The notes under the pieces: generated by a model | What the model was told of the DNA's origin: nothing | What the model saw: the letters and a program-made list of their open reading frames with translations, nothing else | Databases searched by the model: none | Source of the DNA: an uncultured Bacteroidales bacterium | GTDB lineage: Bacteria; Bacteroidota; Bacteroidia; Bacteroidales; F082 | Direction: 5' to 3' | Assembly: GCA_905233685.1 (NCBI GenBank) | Contig: CAJOEZ010000004.1 | Coordinates: 25,225-89,224, forward strand | Length of the DNA: 64,000 bases | Program-made: the position numbers and the translations under genes | Shown here: positions 1 to 8,886 of the stretch, piece after piece | Numbering within the stretch: the first letter of the stretch is position 1 | Layout: the number at the start of each line of letters is the position of its first letter

Positions 1-325
1 CGTCGCTGACGGTCTCTTGACCAGCAGGAACGAGTTCGGGTTGGTAGCTGGTAGCAGCCACTTCATACATGGCATACTCAGAACCATCACCGCTTTCATT
101 TTCAATGTTGAAGAGCATGGCTTTGTCGCCTTGTTCGAACATCACTTTTGCAGTGGCATCAATGTAAGCTCTGCCGGGCTCATCGTAGTTGGCCAGCTCA
201 GTTTCGAATTGACCGTCGTAGGAATAACCACGGTAAACCATGGCGTTAGTCGGTTGTTTCTTGCACGAAGTGGCTAACAAGGCAACCACTCCAATCAGGC
301 ATACGCCTCTCAGTAATTTTTTCAT
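1..325 (-). CDS. Partial lipoprotein, function unknown (3' end outside window)
   Basis: The first 108 codons of a reverse-strand gene whose 3' end lies beyond base 1. It starts with a lysine-rich n-region, a hydrophobic stretch and a lipobox-like LATSC with the cysteine at residue 21, so it is predicted to be lipid-anchored. The visible mature part is acidic and mentions no motif I recognise. A -7 promoter element lies about 150 nt upstream (479-487). Function unknown; the C-terminal half would be needed to assign a family. Confidence 0.75.
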   Translation of the reverse strand, partial: MKKLLRGVCLIGVVALLATSCKKQPTNAMVYRGYSYDGQFETELANYDEPGRAYIDATAKVMFEQGDKAMLFNIENESGDGSEYAMYEVAATSYQPELVPAGQETVSD

Positions 326-478
326 CTTTTTGAAAGTTTAGATTAGTTGATTTTAATGATTTGATTATTAATTGATTGGTCTTTTCTTACCAGTTTTAAT
401 TTTGCTATCTTCTTTATTTTCAGCGTTTTAAATCTCTATTTTTCTTCTTTATGGGATATTTTTCCCATGTTTGACGCT

Positions 479-487
479 GCAAAAATA
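479..487 (-). promoter_or_regulatory. Bacteroidota -7 promoter element for the partial lipoprotein
   Basis: Reverse strand reads TATTTTTGC, an exact match to TAnnTTTGC. A TTG lies 18 bp upstream (506-508 on the plus strand as caa), roughly where the -33 TTTG element belongs. Confidence 0.55.
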
Positions 488-637
488 GGAAAAAAAAACA
501 ACCTGCAACAAAAAAAGCGGTTTTTATTGGAAAATTTTTGTCGGAAGAGCATTTTTTTCATCCCAAAAAACTACACCTATTAATATAATAGCGCTACTGA
601 AAATCATTCCACAGCTTCTCGTTTGTCTGCTTTTTCG

Positions 638-646
638 TACTTTTGC
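638..646 (+). promoter_or_regulatory. Bacteroidota -7 promoter element for lnt-dus
   Basis: TACTTTTGC, an exact TAnnTTTGC match ending 17 nt before the lnt ATG, which implies a very short leader. No clear TTTG was seen at the ideal -33 spacing. Confidence 0.5.
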
Positions 647-663
647 GCGAAATTTTGAACGAC

Positions 664-2328
664 ATGGCAAAGAAAAATCAAAAAACAGCGGCCCTTCGAC
701 AAGCTCAGGGGCCTAAAGCATACAACATCATTTTGGCACTTTTGACGGGCGGATTACTTTCGGCGGCATGGCCCACTTGGGGCATCGCGCCACTGGTTTT
801 CATTGGGTTGGTGCCTCTGCTGTTGGTTGAGGACCGCATCGCGCAAGGCGGCAATGGGAAGCTGTTTTGGCTCTCGTTCCTCGCTTTCTTGGTTTGGAAC
901 GTGGTCACGACATGGTGGGTTTGGAACGCCACGCCTGCCGCTACTTTGGCCTGGATACTGAATGCATTGTTCATGTCCATCGTATTTAATGTGTTTCACC
1001 TCACGAAGAAAAAGGTCTGCAACAATCCTTGGGGCAATTTCTTCCTCATCCCCTATTGGATGGCTTTCGAGCTGCTCACCTATTGGTGGTCCATCAAATG
1101 GCCCTGGCTCAATCTCGGCAATGTTTTCTCGACCTGCCACAAATGGGTACAATGGTACGAATATACAGGGGTAGCCGGAGGGACGCTTTGGATACTGATT
1201 GTCAACATATTAATCACAAATATCGTCCTGTTTTTCAAAACAAGGGCGACAAAACCACTTATAATTAATATAGGTGCAGAATTAATGGTGCTGTTGCTGC
1301 CTATCCTAATAAGCACAAGCATGTACAAGCATTACGAGGAGCAAGGCGAAAATGTGGAAGTTGTTGTGGTTCAGCAGAATTGCGACCCGTGGAATGAACA
1401 ATTCGACTCAAAATACTACGACCAAGTCATCCAAAACAATATCAATTTGTCGCGGCCTTTGGTGACACCGAAAACACGGTTCATCGTCAGCTCGGAATCG
1501 GCCATCCAAGAAGGCATTTGGCTGCACGAATTGGACCAAGTGCGTGCCTTGGAACAGCTTCACGGCTATATCAAGGAAATTCCTCAAGCTGCTTTCGTCA
1601 TCGGCGGAACCACATACGAATGGGTGCCACGAGGCATGGAAGACGATTTCCCGGCGCGACAAATCGGCAACAGCGACCGCTACTACTATTGCCACAACTC
1701 GGCACTGCTCATTGACACTGTCAATTTGCAACACCGCAACAAGTCGCAACTTACGCCTGCCGTGGAGGCCATTCCCGAATGGATGGGCTTTCTGAAAAAC
1801 TACAGCATCACGATGGGCATCGCACGCGGCACCCTCAAAACCGACCCCGAGGCTAAAGTGATGACTTTTGACGGACACAAAGTGGGTGCGGCCATTTGCT
1901 ATGAAAGCGCTTTCGGCGAATATGTCAGCCAATTCTGCAAGAAGGGCGCCGACTTGCTTTTTGTCATCACCAACGACGGATGGTGGGGACACACGCCAGG
2001 ATATCGCCAACACTTCGAGTTCTCGAAATTGCGCGCCATTGAGAATCGCCGTTGCGTAGCCCGGTCGGCCAACACGGGACGTTCCGGATTCATCAATCAG
2101 CGTGGCGATGTGCTTCAACAAACCCACTATTGGGTGCCTGATGCCATCCGCGAGACTTTAAAAGCCAACACGAAAGTGACCTTCTACGCCCAGCACGGCG
2201 ATTATCTGAGCCGCATTGCCGTTTATCTTACCTTTGTGCTGTTCATCACCCTGATTGCCAAAACGTTGATTGATGGAATCAAGACCAAGAAAAATGCGCC
2301 TAAGGCGACGAAAAAGCGCAAAAAATGA
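664..2328 (+). CDS. lnt: Apolipoprotein N-acyltransferase
   Basis: Catalyses the last step of lipoprotein maturation, N-acylating the lipid-modified cysteine at the inner membrane. The 554-residue product has about six N-terminal membrane helices followed by a nitrilase (CN-hydrolase) domain. Candidate catalytic triad: Glu near 278 (SSESA), Lys near 360 (NKSQL) and Cys near 412 (AICYES); a final membrane helix lies near the C terminus. The ATG at 664 is preferred because the frame extends upstream only to a TTG inside the promoter. A palindromic repeat (690-713) is read in frame near the N terminus, giving a short LRQAQG peptide not expected in the family. The last codons overlap the dus start (ATGA), so the two genes are co-transcribed. 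Confidence 0.92.
   Translation: MAKKNQKTAALRQAQGPKAYNIILALLTGGLLSAAWPTWGIAPLVFIGLVPLLLVEDRIAQGGNGKLFWLSFLAFLVWNVVTTWWVWNATPAATLAWILNALFMSIVFNVFHLTKKKVCNNPWGNFFLIPYWMAFELLTYWWSIKWPWLNLGNVFSTCHKWVQWYEYTGVAGGTLWILIVNILITNIVLFFKTRATKPLIINIGAELMVLLLPILISTSMYKHYEEQGENVEVVVVQQNCDPWNEQFDSKYYDQVIQNNINLSRPLVTPKTRFIVSSESAIQEGIWLHELDQVRALEQLHGYIKEIPQAAFVIGGTTYEWVPRGMEDDFPARQIGNSDRYYYCHNSALLIDTVNLQHRNKSQLTPAVEAIPEWMGFLKNYSITMGIARGTLKTDPEAKVMTFDGHKVGAAICYESAFGEYVSQFCKKGADLLFVITNDGWWGHTPGYRQHFEFSKLRAIENRRCVARSANTGRSGFINQRGDVLQQTHYWVPDAIRETLKANTKVTFYAQHGDYLSRIAVYLTFVLFITLIAKTLIDGIKTKKNAPKATKKRKK
690..713. repeat. Palindromic repeat (family A) inside lnt
   Basis: GGCCC and GGGGCC arms flank the core TTCGACAAGCTCA. 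The same core recurs at 2982, 4956, 5010, 19628 and 19656. Here it is translated as LRQAQGP. Confidence 0.7.
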
Positions 2329-3311
2329 GCGACACCCTGCTTTCCTTAGGCCCGTTTCAAGGCATTACTGACGCGCCGTTCCGCAATGTTTTCAAGCGGC
2401 ATTTCGGCGGCATCGACAAGTTCTACACGCCGTTCTTCACGGGCATCCATAAAGAAGAACACGCCAAGAACCTGCAAGGTGAGGAAATCGACCCGAAATG
2501 CAACGATGTGGCAACGCTGACGCCACAAATCCTCAGCACTGACGCGGAAGAGATCCTGCGCTTCGCCAAACAGTGCAAACAACTGGGTTACACGGAAATC
2601 AACCTCAACATGGGCTGTCCGTTTCCAAGAGTGGCAAACAAAAAACGCGGTTGCGGGCTACTACCCTACCCCGACATGATGAAAGCAATGTTTGAAAAGG
2701 TCTTTGAGGAAATAGACATCAAATTCAGCGTAAAATGCCGCTTGGGGTACTTCAGCCCAGAGGAAATTGACGCCATCATCCCGATTTTCAACCAATTTCC
2801 GCTCAGCGAATTAATCATTCATCCGCGCATTGGGAAGCAACTTTACAAGGGCGAGGCTGATGTGGAACGGTTCAAGGCATTAATGCCTTACATAAATGCA
2901 CCGTTGGTTTATAATGGGGATATTTTCTCGGTGGAGAGTTTTGGGCGTATCCGAGGAATTATCAATGGCAGCCCTTCGTCCCTTCGACAGGCCCAGGGGT
3001 CAAGGAGCGAAGTAAACCAGTTTATGCTGGGTCGCGGGATTTTGGCGAACCCGTTTTTGGCGGAGGAGATTAAGGGAGGCACATTTAATGCGCCCGAACG
3101 TACCGCGCGGCTTCATTCTTATGTCATTGACCTTTATGAAGACCGTCTGCACCACGCCGGTGGAAGCCCGAAGGTCTTAGGGCGCATGAAGGAATTGTGG
3201 TCTTATTTGATGTATTCCTTTGAAGAGCCACAAGTGATCTGGCGGAAAATCAAGAAGATTAATGCACTGAAAGAATACGAGGAAGCGGTAGAGGCGGTTT
3301 TCCGAGTTTAG
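2325..3311 (+). CDS. dus: tRNA-dihydrouridine synthase
   Basis: Flavin-dependent reductase that converts uridine to dihydrouridine in tRNA. The 328-residue TIM-barrel protein begins with the family signature LGPFQGITDAPFR and carries the NMGCP motif with the proposed catalytic cysteine near residue 98, a KCRLGY strand and the flavin-phosphate region GRGILANPF. Which Dus subgroup (B or C) cannot be fixed by eye. It overlaps lnt by 4 bp (ATGA) and ends 2 bp before the convergent GH95 gene. A family-A palindrome is inserted in frame just before the GRGIL segment, producing SSLRQAQGSRSE, which should lengthen a surface loop. Confidence 0.9.
   Translation: MSDTLLSLGPFQGITDAPFRNVFKRHFGGIDKFYTPFFTGIHKEEHAKNLQGEEIDPKCNDVATLTPQILSTDAEEILRFAKQCKQLGYTEINLNMGCPFPRVANKKRGCGLLPYPDMMKAMFEKVFEEIDIKFSVKCRLGYFSPEEIDAIIPIFNQFPLSELIIHPRIGKQLYKGEADVERFKALMPYINAPLVYNGDIFSVESFGRIRGIINGSPSSLRQAQGSRSEVNQFMLGRGILANPFLAEEIKGGTFNAPERTARLHSYVIDLYEDRLHHAGGSPKVLGRMKELWSYLMYSFEEPQVIWRKIKKINALKEYEEAVEAVFRV
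2971..3002. repeat. Palindromic repeat (family A) inside dus
   Basis: Contains the core CTTCGACAGGCCCAGGGG, preceded by a partial duplicate GCCCTTCGTCC. It lies in frame in dus and encodes the LRQAQG peptide also found in lnt. Confidence 0.65.
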
Positions 3312-3313
3312 CG

Positions 3314-5632
3314 TTAGCGCGAGCTGACCGTGTATTTCGTCACCTTGCCGTCTTTCCATGTACATTCCACCAACTTGCCGTCACGGGCGCATAGCCCTTT
3401 GAAATGGCCGTTTTTCCATACCGAAGGCAGAGCTGGCAACAACTCGATTTTTCCATCGTGGCTTTGCAACAGCATTTCGGCGATGCCTGCCGTGCCGCCG
3501 AAGTTTCCATCGATTTGGAAAGGCGGATGGGCACAGAAAAGGTTGGGGTAAGTGCCAGCGCGAAGGCTTCCGTCAGGCGCGATGACAGGTTCGAGCAGGT
3601 TTCTCAAAAGCCGATAAGCATGATCGCCGTCGCCGAGGCGTGCCCAGAAACAGATTTTCCATGCCCGCGACCAGCCTGTGCCTTCATCACCGCGACGCAA
3701 TAAAGTCTGACGGCAAGCCTCCATCAATTCAGGCGTTTTGGTCAGGGTTAACATGGTGCCAGGATACAACCCAAACAGGTGCGACACATGACGGTGCTGC
3801 GGCTCCACTTCCTTGTAGTCCTTCAGCCATTCCTGCAAATAGCCCTCCTCGCTGACCTGCATCGGCGGAAACTTCAATTTCGCATTTTGCAGGCTATCGG
3901 CGAATGATTCATCGACTCCTAAAATGCCCGCCGACTGACAAACCGCATCATACAACTCACTGACAATCTGCACATCCATCGTGCTGCCCATGCACACGCT
4001 CGCGGTTGTGCTGTCATCAAGGTAGAATTCATTTTCGGGCGAAGTAGTCGGGGCGGTGACTAACCAGCCATGTTCGGGTTCTTCAATCATGGCATCGAGG
4101 AAGAACTGCGCGGCTTCTTTCATCAAAGGATAGGCCTTTTGCAAAAAAGCCGTGTCTTGCGTGAATTGATAATGCAGCCATGCGTGAAGGGCCAGCCAAG
4201 CCCCTCCCGTGTTGGTCGCACCCCACGAGGGATGCTCGCCGGGTGCCGTGAAGCCCCAGGGGTTACACACCACATGCGCTGTCCAGCCTCGCGCACCGTA
4301 AAATGACTGCGCCGTCTTTCGTCCCGAAGGCATCAGCCCTTCGGCAAAACGAATTAGCGGCAAATGCAGTTCCGAAAGGTTGCAGACCTCGCAAGGCCAA
4401 TGGTTCATTTCCACATTAATATTAAGATGATAATCGCCGTTCCACGGGGTTTGTATCGTGTTGGCCCACAGCCCTTGCAGGTTGGGTGGCAGCAAATCCT
4501 CCCTCATGGAACTGATAAGCAAATATCGTCCAAAGTGAAAATAGCACACGGACAGCCACGGGTCATCGTTCACGAGGAAGTCCTTCCAATGGTCTTCCAA
4601 GGTAAGGTCTTGGTTTTCTTTTGGTTCGCCAATCTGCAACTCCACGCGGTCAAACAACTCATGGTGCGCATCCAGATGGTCGTTTTTCACCGCCTCAAAG
4701 CCTTTTGCGACGGCCTTTTGCAGATGTACATTGACGTAGGCTTCGGGATTGTCGCACATAAAATCGGTAGCGGCACAGAAGTAGATGATGGCTTCTTCGG
4801 CTTGTTTGACGATTACGGCTTTGGAGTAATAGTTCATTCCTTCAACCCCCTCGATGTTGCTGTCCAATTGACCCTGCATGATAACGCTGTCAGCATAGGT
4901 GAAGACTTCGGCTTTTTCGGGGCGGGAGAGGTTTATCGTAAAAGAAGAGCAGGTCGTTGAGCTTGTCGAAACGCCGTTTTTTTTCGATTCATTGTTTTGG
5001 GTCGGCCCTTCGACAGGCTCAGGGACCTTAACTCTTATTACCGCAACATCATCGTTTCGGGAAATGAAAGCCTCGCGCTCATAATGTTGCCCGCCTTTCT
5101 CAAAAGAAATCTTATGGACGGCATCATTGAGGCAAAGTGTTCGTTTATATTTGGTTACGGAATCATCATTGGGGTATTGGTATTCTATGGTCATACTACC
5201 CAAAGTTTGAAAACAGCCAAACGGCACTTTCGCGCCCTGTCCGTGGCCCGAGCCTTCGCCTCCGCAGACAAAAGTCTCATACATCAGGTTTTGGGCTTCG
5301 TCGTTCTTGCCTTCTTTCAGCAGGCGTTGTATTTCAGGCAGCGATTCCAAAGCCAATGGATTGCTGTCTTCACTCGGCCCGCCCGACCATAAAGTGATGT
5401 CGTTCAGCACAATGGTTTCCTTCTCAATGCCACCGTCGGTCATCATGCCGAGATGACCGTTGCCCAAAGGGAAACATTCTTCCCAGATTTGAGCAGGGGT
5501 TTCCATAATCAAGTTCCACGGCATAGATTGCCACGCTTCGCTCGCAATGACATGCCGTGAATCGGATTTCTCTTTCGTCTGGCAGCCCACCAATCCTACC
5601 AAGAGTATTATGCCAAGAATCCTCAGTTTCAT
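3314..5632 (-). CDS. Glycoside hydrolase family 95 (alpha-L-fucosidase-like) lipoprotein
   Basis: Likely releases fucose from host or plant glycans. The 772-residue product has a lipoprotein signal (LVGLVGC), the GH95 N-terminal sandwich with FPLGNGHLG, then the (alpha/alpha)6 barrel: the Asn pair in [12 protein letters not shown] (near 400-405), a Glu in TSPENEFY (near 532) and the Asp in [10 protein letters not shown] (near 707), corresponding to the catalytic residues known from the Bifidobacterium enzyme. It is 9 bp downstream of the YfcC-like carrier, so it is probably the last gene of an SBF-carrier-GH95 operon. Oddities: palindromic repeats of two different families are read in frame, one just after the signal peptide and an inverted pair near residues 200-227. 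The inserts keep the frame and the catalytic residues. Confidence 0.88.
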   Translation of the reverse strand: MKLRILGIILLVGLVGCQTKEKSDSRHVIASEAWQSMPWNLIMETPAQIWEECFPLGNGHLGMMTDGGIEKETIVLNDITLWSGGPSEDSNPLALESLPEIQRLLKEGKNDEAQNLMYETFVCGGEGSGHGQGAKVPFGCFQTLGSMTIEYQYPNDDSVTKYKRTLCLNDAVHKISFEKGGQHYEREAFISRNDDVAVIRVKVPEPVEGPTQNNESKKNGVSTSSTTCSSFTINLSRPEKAEVFTYADSVIMQGQLDSNIEGVEGMNYYSKAVIVKQAEEAIIYFCAATDFMCDNPEAYVNVHLQKAVAKGFEAVKNDHLDAHHELFDRVELQIGEPKENQDLTLEDHWKDFLVNDDPWLSVCYFHFGRYLLISSMREDLLPPNLQGLWANTIQTPWNGDYHLNINVEMNHWPCEVCNLSELHLPLIRFAEGLMPSGRKTAQSFYGARGWTAHVVCNPWGFTAPGEHPSWGATNTGGAWLALHAWLHYQFTQDTAFLQKAYPLMKEAAQFFLDAMIEEPEHGWLVTAPTTSPENEFYLDDSTTASVCMGSTMDVQIVSELYDAVCQSAGILGVDESFADSLQNAKLKFPPMQVSEEGYLQEWLKDYKEVEPQHRHVSHLFGLYPGTMLTLTKTPELMEACRQTLLRRGDEGTGWSRAWKICFWARLGDGDHAYRLLRNLLEPVIAPDGSLRAGTYPNLFCAHPPFQIDGNFGGTAGIAEMLLQSHDGKIELLPALPSVWKNGHFKGLCARDGKLVECTWKDGKVTKYTVSSR
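4952..5028. repeat. Inverted pair of family-A palindromes inside GH95
   Basis: Two copies of the family-A core in opposite orientation (4952-4974 and 5004-5028) flank about 30 bp. On the coding strand they read as PEPVEGP and VSTSST peptides, splitting what should be a continuous beta-sandwich strand region. Confidence 0.7.
5523..5549. repeat. Palindromic repeat (family B) after the GH95 signal peptide
   Basis: Core ATTGCcacgcttcgctcGCAAT with 5-bp terminal inverted repeats. Read in frame as VIASEAWQS just after the lipobox of the fucosidase. A family different from the CTTCGACAAGCTCAGG repeats. Confidence 0.65.
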
Positions 5633-5641
5633 AGTTTCGAA

Positions 5642-7252
5642 TTAAAAACCCGCCAACTCCATAGTCACCGTGGGAATCAGCAAGATTCCGCCGAGGATGA
5701 CCAAAACAAGGATGAATTTCCAGATGAAACGCACCCATTTGTCCCAGGGGATGCGAGCCACACCGAGGGCTGCCATCAGCACGCCGGAAGTGGGCGTTAT
5801 CATGTTAGTGAAGCCGTCGCCGAACTGGAAGGCCATCACTGTAGCTTGACGCGAAATGCCAATCAAGTCACTGAAGGGCGCCATGATGGGCATGGTTATG
5901 GCGGCTTTGGCTGAACCGCTGGGAATCACGATGTTAATCAAGGTTTGGATGCCGTACATGATTTCTGCCGAGGCGATTTTTCCCATGTCGCTCATCGACT
6001 TGGAGAGGCCGTAAAGAATCGTGTCGATGATGCCACCATCCTGCAAAATGATGACAATGCCGCCCGCCAAGCCGACGATAACTGCCGCCGAGAGGATGTC
6101 GCCCATGCCTTCGAGGAACAGTTTGGCGATGTCGCTCGCACTCTTGTCGACGGCCAAACCGCTGGCAATACCGAGCACTAAAAACAGGGATGCGATTTCC
6201 ATGATGTACCACTCATAGCCCAACACACCAACCACGAGAAAATAGACCGTAGCGAAGAGCAGCGTGAGCACGAAATAATGCACCGTTTTGCACAAGGTGA
6301 CGACACTCAAAAGCACAAACACCGCTGTCCCGATAGGCAGCAAGGGCAAGGTGGTTTCGCTGTTGCCAATTTTGAGGGTGGTTTGCGGATAAAGAATTGA
6401 AAATGTTATTAATACCGCCGTCAGTAAGGCAAACACAAACCATGCCTTGCGCGGCGTATGGCGTTCCATTTCCTCCTCTGGCACATCGGCCGTCTTGCGC
6501 CAATAGGCATCGTCCTCGTACATGATGGACGACTGCGGGTTTTTCTTGACTTTTCGGGCGTAGAGCAGCACAAACACAATACCCACTACCGTCAAAATGG
6601 CCCAGCAGACGGCGCGGTAGCCGATGCCCGTAAACAGCGGAATGTCAGCGATGCCCTGCGCAATGCCGATGGTGAACGGATTGAGCATGGCCCCCGAAAA
6701 ACCGATGTGCGCGGCCACATACACCATGCAGAGGCCCACAATGCTGTCGTAGCCCATCGAAACGGCCAAAGGAATGATTATCAGCGTAAAAGCAATGGTT
6801 TCCTCGCTCATGCCGAAGACACTCCCGAAAAGGCTGAACAGCAGCATCACTAAAATGATGACGATGTTATTCACCCCGATTTTGCGCATTAAGGCACTGC
6901 GTTCCAAGCGTTTGGTGAATTTCAGAAACGAGAGAATGCCCATGTCGATGGCGCGGCTTTTGTTCATGATCCAGAATGCGCCACCTATTATTAATATGAA
7001 AACGATGATGTTGCTCTGCTTTACAAAACCCTTATAAAAGGCCGAAAACACTTGCCAAGTCTGCGGCTCAGCGTGGAACTCAGCGGCCTGAGCCTCAGGT
7101 AATTGGTTAGCATAATAGAAGGTCATCACAGTTTCACCATCGACCTGCTCGGAAACATATTTCCCCGGCGGGATAATCCAAGTGAGCACCGCCGCAACGA
7201 CGATGATGAAGAAAACGATGACGAAGGTATGTGGAACTTTGCGCTTTTTCAT
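5642..7252 (-). CDS. YfcC-family membrane carrier (C4-dicarboxylate/amino-acid type)
   Basis: A 536-residue polytopic inner-membrane protein with about twelve hydrophobic segments. The N-terminal KRKVPHTFVIVF followed by WIIPPGKY is typical of the YfcC/DcuC-like superfamily (predicted dicarboxylate, arginine or ornithine carriers). Conserved glycine- and proline-rich hairpins are visible (NIVIPSGSAKA, ITPTSGVLMAAL). It lies 30 bp after the SBF symporter and 9 bp before GH95, in one direction. The substrate cannot be inferred; the operon suggests nutrient uptake linked to glycan degradation, but that is inference. Confidence 0.8.
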   Translation of the reverse strand: MKKRKVPHTFVIVFFIIVVAAVLTWIIPPGKYVSEQVDGETVMTFYYANQLPEAQAAEFHAEPQTWQVFSAFYKGFVKQSNIIVFILIIGGAFWIMNKSRAIDMGILSFLKFTKRLERSALMRKIGVNNIVIILVMLLFSLFGSVFGMSEETIAFTLIIIPLAVSMGYDSIVGLCMVYVAAHIGFSGAMLNPFTIGIAQGIADIPLFTGIGYRAVCWAILTVVGIVFVLLYARKVKKNPQSSIMYEDDAYWRKTADVPEEEMERHTPRKAWFVFALLTAVLITFSILYPQTTLKIGNSETTLPLLPIGTAVFVLLSVVTLCKTVHYFVLTLLFATVYFLVVGVLGYEWYIMEIASLFLVLGIASGLAVDKSASDIAKLFLEGMGDILSAAVIVGLAGGIVIILQDGGIIDTILYGLSKSMSDMGKIASAEIMYGIQTLINIVIPSGSAKAAITMPIMAPFSDLIGISRQATVMAFQFGDGFTNMITPTSGVLMAALGVARIPWDKWVRFIWKFILVLVILGGILLIPTVTMELAGF

Positions 7253-7282
7253 GGCGGCAAAGGTACAATTTTTTCCCGACCC

Positions 7283-8179
7283 TCAAACTTTTTTCCGGTC
7301 GTGCCGCCAAATCTGCCAGCTGTTGAACAGGTTTTGAAAAATGGCATAGAAAGCCATACTCACCGAGGCCAAGGGATGCAGGTAATGGTTGGCCATCCAA
7401 ATGCCCATAGCGGTGTTTTTCTGTCCGAGCAACTGGCCGCCCGCGATGGTGTCGCCGTATTTGTGGCCAATCCTTTTGCCAAGGGCGAACTGCACCGCGC
7501 AAAACAGTAGCGAAGCCACGGCAAGCCAAAGAATGACGTGCCAATTGCCCTCGCCGTGCAGGAAAATGAAATCGATGGTTTGCCCGATGGTGAACAAGAG
7601 CGCCACCGACCACAGATAGAACGACAAACCCTTGTAACGGCTTAGGAAACCGTTCACCTTGGGCAGCCAAAGTTGCAAGGCCAATGCCACAAAAAACGGC
7701 AGTCCGATGACCACGCCCACACGCTTCAGGATGGACAAGAACGAGGCCATGAAAGACATTTCGGGATGCACGCCGATGAGGGTGAAATAGGCAGGCGCGA
7801 CGACTGAAATCACAAGGTTACCGATGATGGAGAACGAGGTCACCGTTTGGCGGTCGGCACCCAACATACAGCTCACCACCGCCACCGAAGCCGCCACGGG
7901 ACATAGCGCGGCCATCATCACGCCCTCGGCAACGACCGGCCTTGCACCCAAAGCGATTAATAACGAATACATGCCGATGCTCACCACGACTTGGAACAGC
8001 AGAATCCATACGAACATAGGGCTGAATTTCAGCTTGCGCACATCCACCGCCGAAAAAGTGAGCAGTAAAATGCTGAAAATGAGGTAAGGCACGGCCACAC
8101 TAAACTTGGCGCAGTATTCATGCAGCAACAAGCCCAGCACAATGGCAATCGGGAGGATATAGCTTCTGATTTTTTGCAT
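7283..8179 (-). CDS. Bile acid:sodium symporter family (SBF) protein
   Basis: A 298-residue membrane protein with about nine or ten helices. The central segment MMAALCPVAASVAVVSCMLG followed by TSFSIIGNLVISVVAP matches the SBF/BASS fold, whose members couple organic-anion uptake to Na+. The ATG at 8179 is preferred over a TTG at 8200. A near-consensus reverse -7 element (CAATTTTGC) lies at about 8199-8207, partly overlapping the divergent promoter of the nitroreductase. First gene of the apparent SBF-YfcC-GH95 operon. The name does not imply bile acid as substrate. Confidence 0.8.
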   Translation of the reverse strand: MQKIRSYILPIAIVLGLLLHEYCAKFSVAVPYLIFSILLLTFSAVDVRKLKFSPMFVWILLFQVVVSIGMYSLLIALGARPVVAEGVMMAALCPVAASVAVVSCMLGADRQTVTSFSIIGNLVISVVAPAYFTLIGVHPEMSFMASFLSILKRVGVVIGLPFFVALALQLWLPKVNGFLSRYKGLSFYLWSVALLFTIGQTIDFIFLHGEGNWHVILWLAVASLLFCAVQFALGKRIGHKYGDTIAGGQLLGQKNTAMGIWMANHYLHPLASVSMAFYAIFQNLFNSWQIWRHDRKKV

Positions 8180-8218
8180 CTTTTCTATTTGGGGCTGCAA
8201 AATTGCGAAAATTATGCT

Positions 8219-8227
8219 TATCTTTGC
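8219..8227 (+). promoter_or_regulatory. Bacteroidota -7 promoter element for the nitroreductase
   Basis: TATCTTTGC, an exact TAnnTTTGC match 20 nt before the ATG at 8248. Confidence 0.5.
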
Positions 8228-8247
8228 TGCCTAAATCCAATTAAATC

Positions 8248-8886
8248 ATGAAGAGATTATTATTCATCCTCACTTTGGCCGTCATTGCCGCAGTTAGTTC
8301 GTGCAGCAACAAGAAAGTGGCCACTAACGAAGAAAACAAAAACGAAACCATCATGAACACCACTATGCAAGACCTGCTGACGCGCCGCAGCATCCGCAGC
8401 TACACCGACGAAGTGCCTCCACGCGAGGTCATTGAAGAAATCTGCAAGGCAGGCACTTACGCCCCCACGGGCATGAACAAGCAAGCCCCCATCATCATTG
8501 CCGTCACCAACCGCGAAGTGCGCGACAGACTGAGCAAACTCAACGGCGCCGTGTTTGGCCCCGACAACGACCGCGACCCGTTCTACGGCGCACCCGTTGT
8601 TTTGGTTGTTTTGGCCGACACTACCGCAGCCTTCACTTGGAAAGAAGACGGCTCCTTGGTCATGGGTAACTTGCTCAATGCGGCCCACGCCAAAGGCTTA
8701 GGCTCCTGTTGGATTCATCGCGCCAAGGAGGTCTTCGAGACCGAGGAAGGCAAGGCCATCCTCACCGACCTCGGCATTGACGCGAACAAGTATGTCGGCA
8801 TCGGCAACTGCATCCTCGGCTATGTGAACGGCGACTATCCCGAAGCCAAGCCGCGCAAGGAGAACTATGTCTATTGGATCGAATAA
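8248..8886 (+). CDS. Nitroreductase-family flavoprotein with lipoprotein signal
   Basis: The nitroreductase fold (FMN-dependent NAD(P)H reductase) is clear from LLTRRSIRSYTDEVP, the TYAPTGMNKQ phosphate-binding segment and GLGSCWIHRA. Unusually, about 35 residues precede it, with a hydrophobic stretch and VSSC at residues 16-19, a good lipobox; an internal ATG at 8353 would give an ordinary cytosolic enzyme. As written the protein would be lipid-anchored outside the inner membrane, where NAD(P)H is not available, so the electron donor would have to differ. The last 20 bp overlap the next gene. Total 212 residues. Confidence 0.82.
   Translation: MKRLLFILTLAVIAAVSSCSNKKVATNEENKNETIMNTTMQDLLTRRSIRSYTDEVPPREVIEEICKAGTYAPTGMNKQAPIIIAVTNREVRDRLSKLNGAVFGPDNDRDPFYGAPVVLVVLADTTAAFTWKEDGSLVMGNLLNAAHAKGLGSCWIHRAKEVFETEEGKAILTDLGIDANKYVGIGNCILGYVNGDYPEAKPRKENYVYWIE

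Larger units (their letters stand above)
326..663. other. AT-rich divergent intergenic region with leader hairpin
   Basis: Non-coding gap between the reverse lipoprotein and lnt. It holds a reverse -7 element at 479-487, a forward -7 element at 638-646, and a perfect 6-bp inverted repeat (ATGGGA/TCCCAT, 451-468) that would lie at the very 5' end of the reverse transcript. Nothing else was recognised; no ORF with a credible start is present. Confidence 0.5.
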
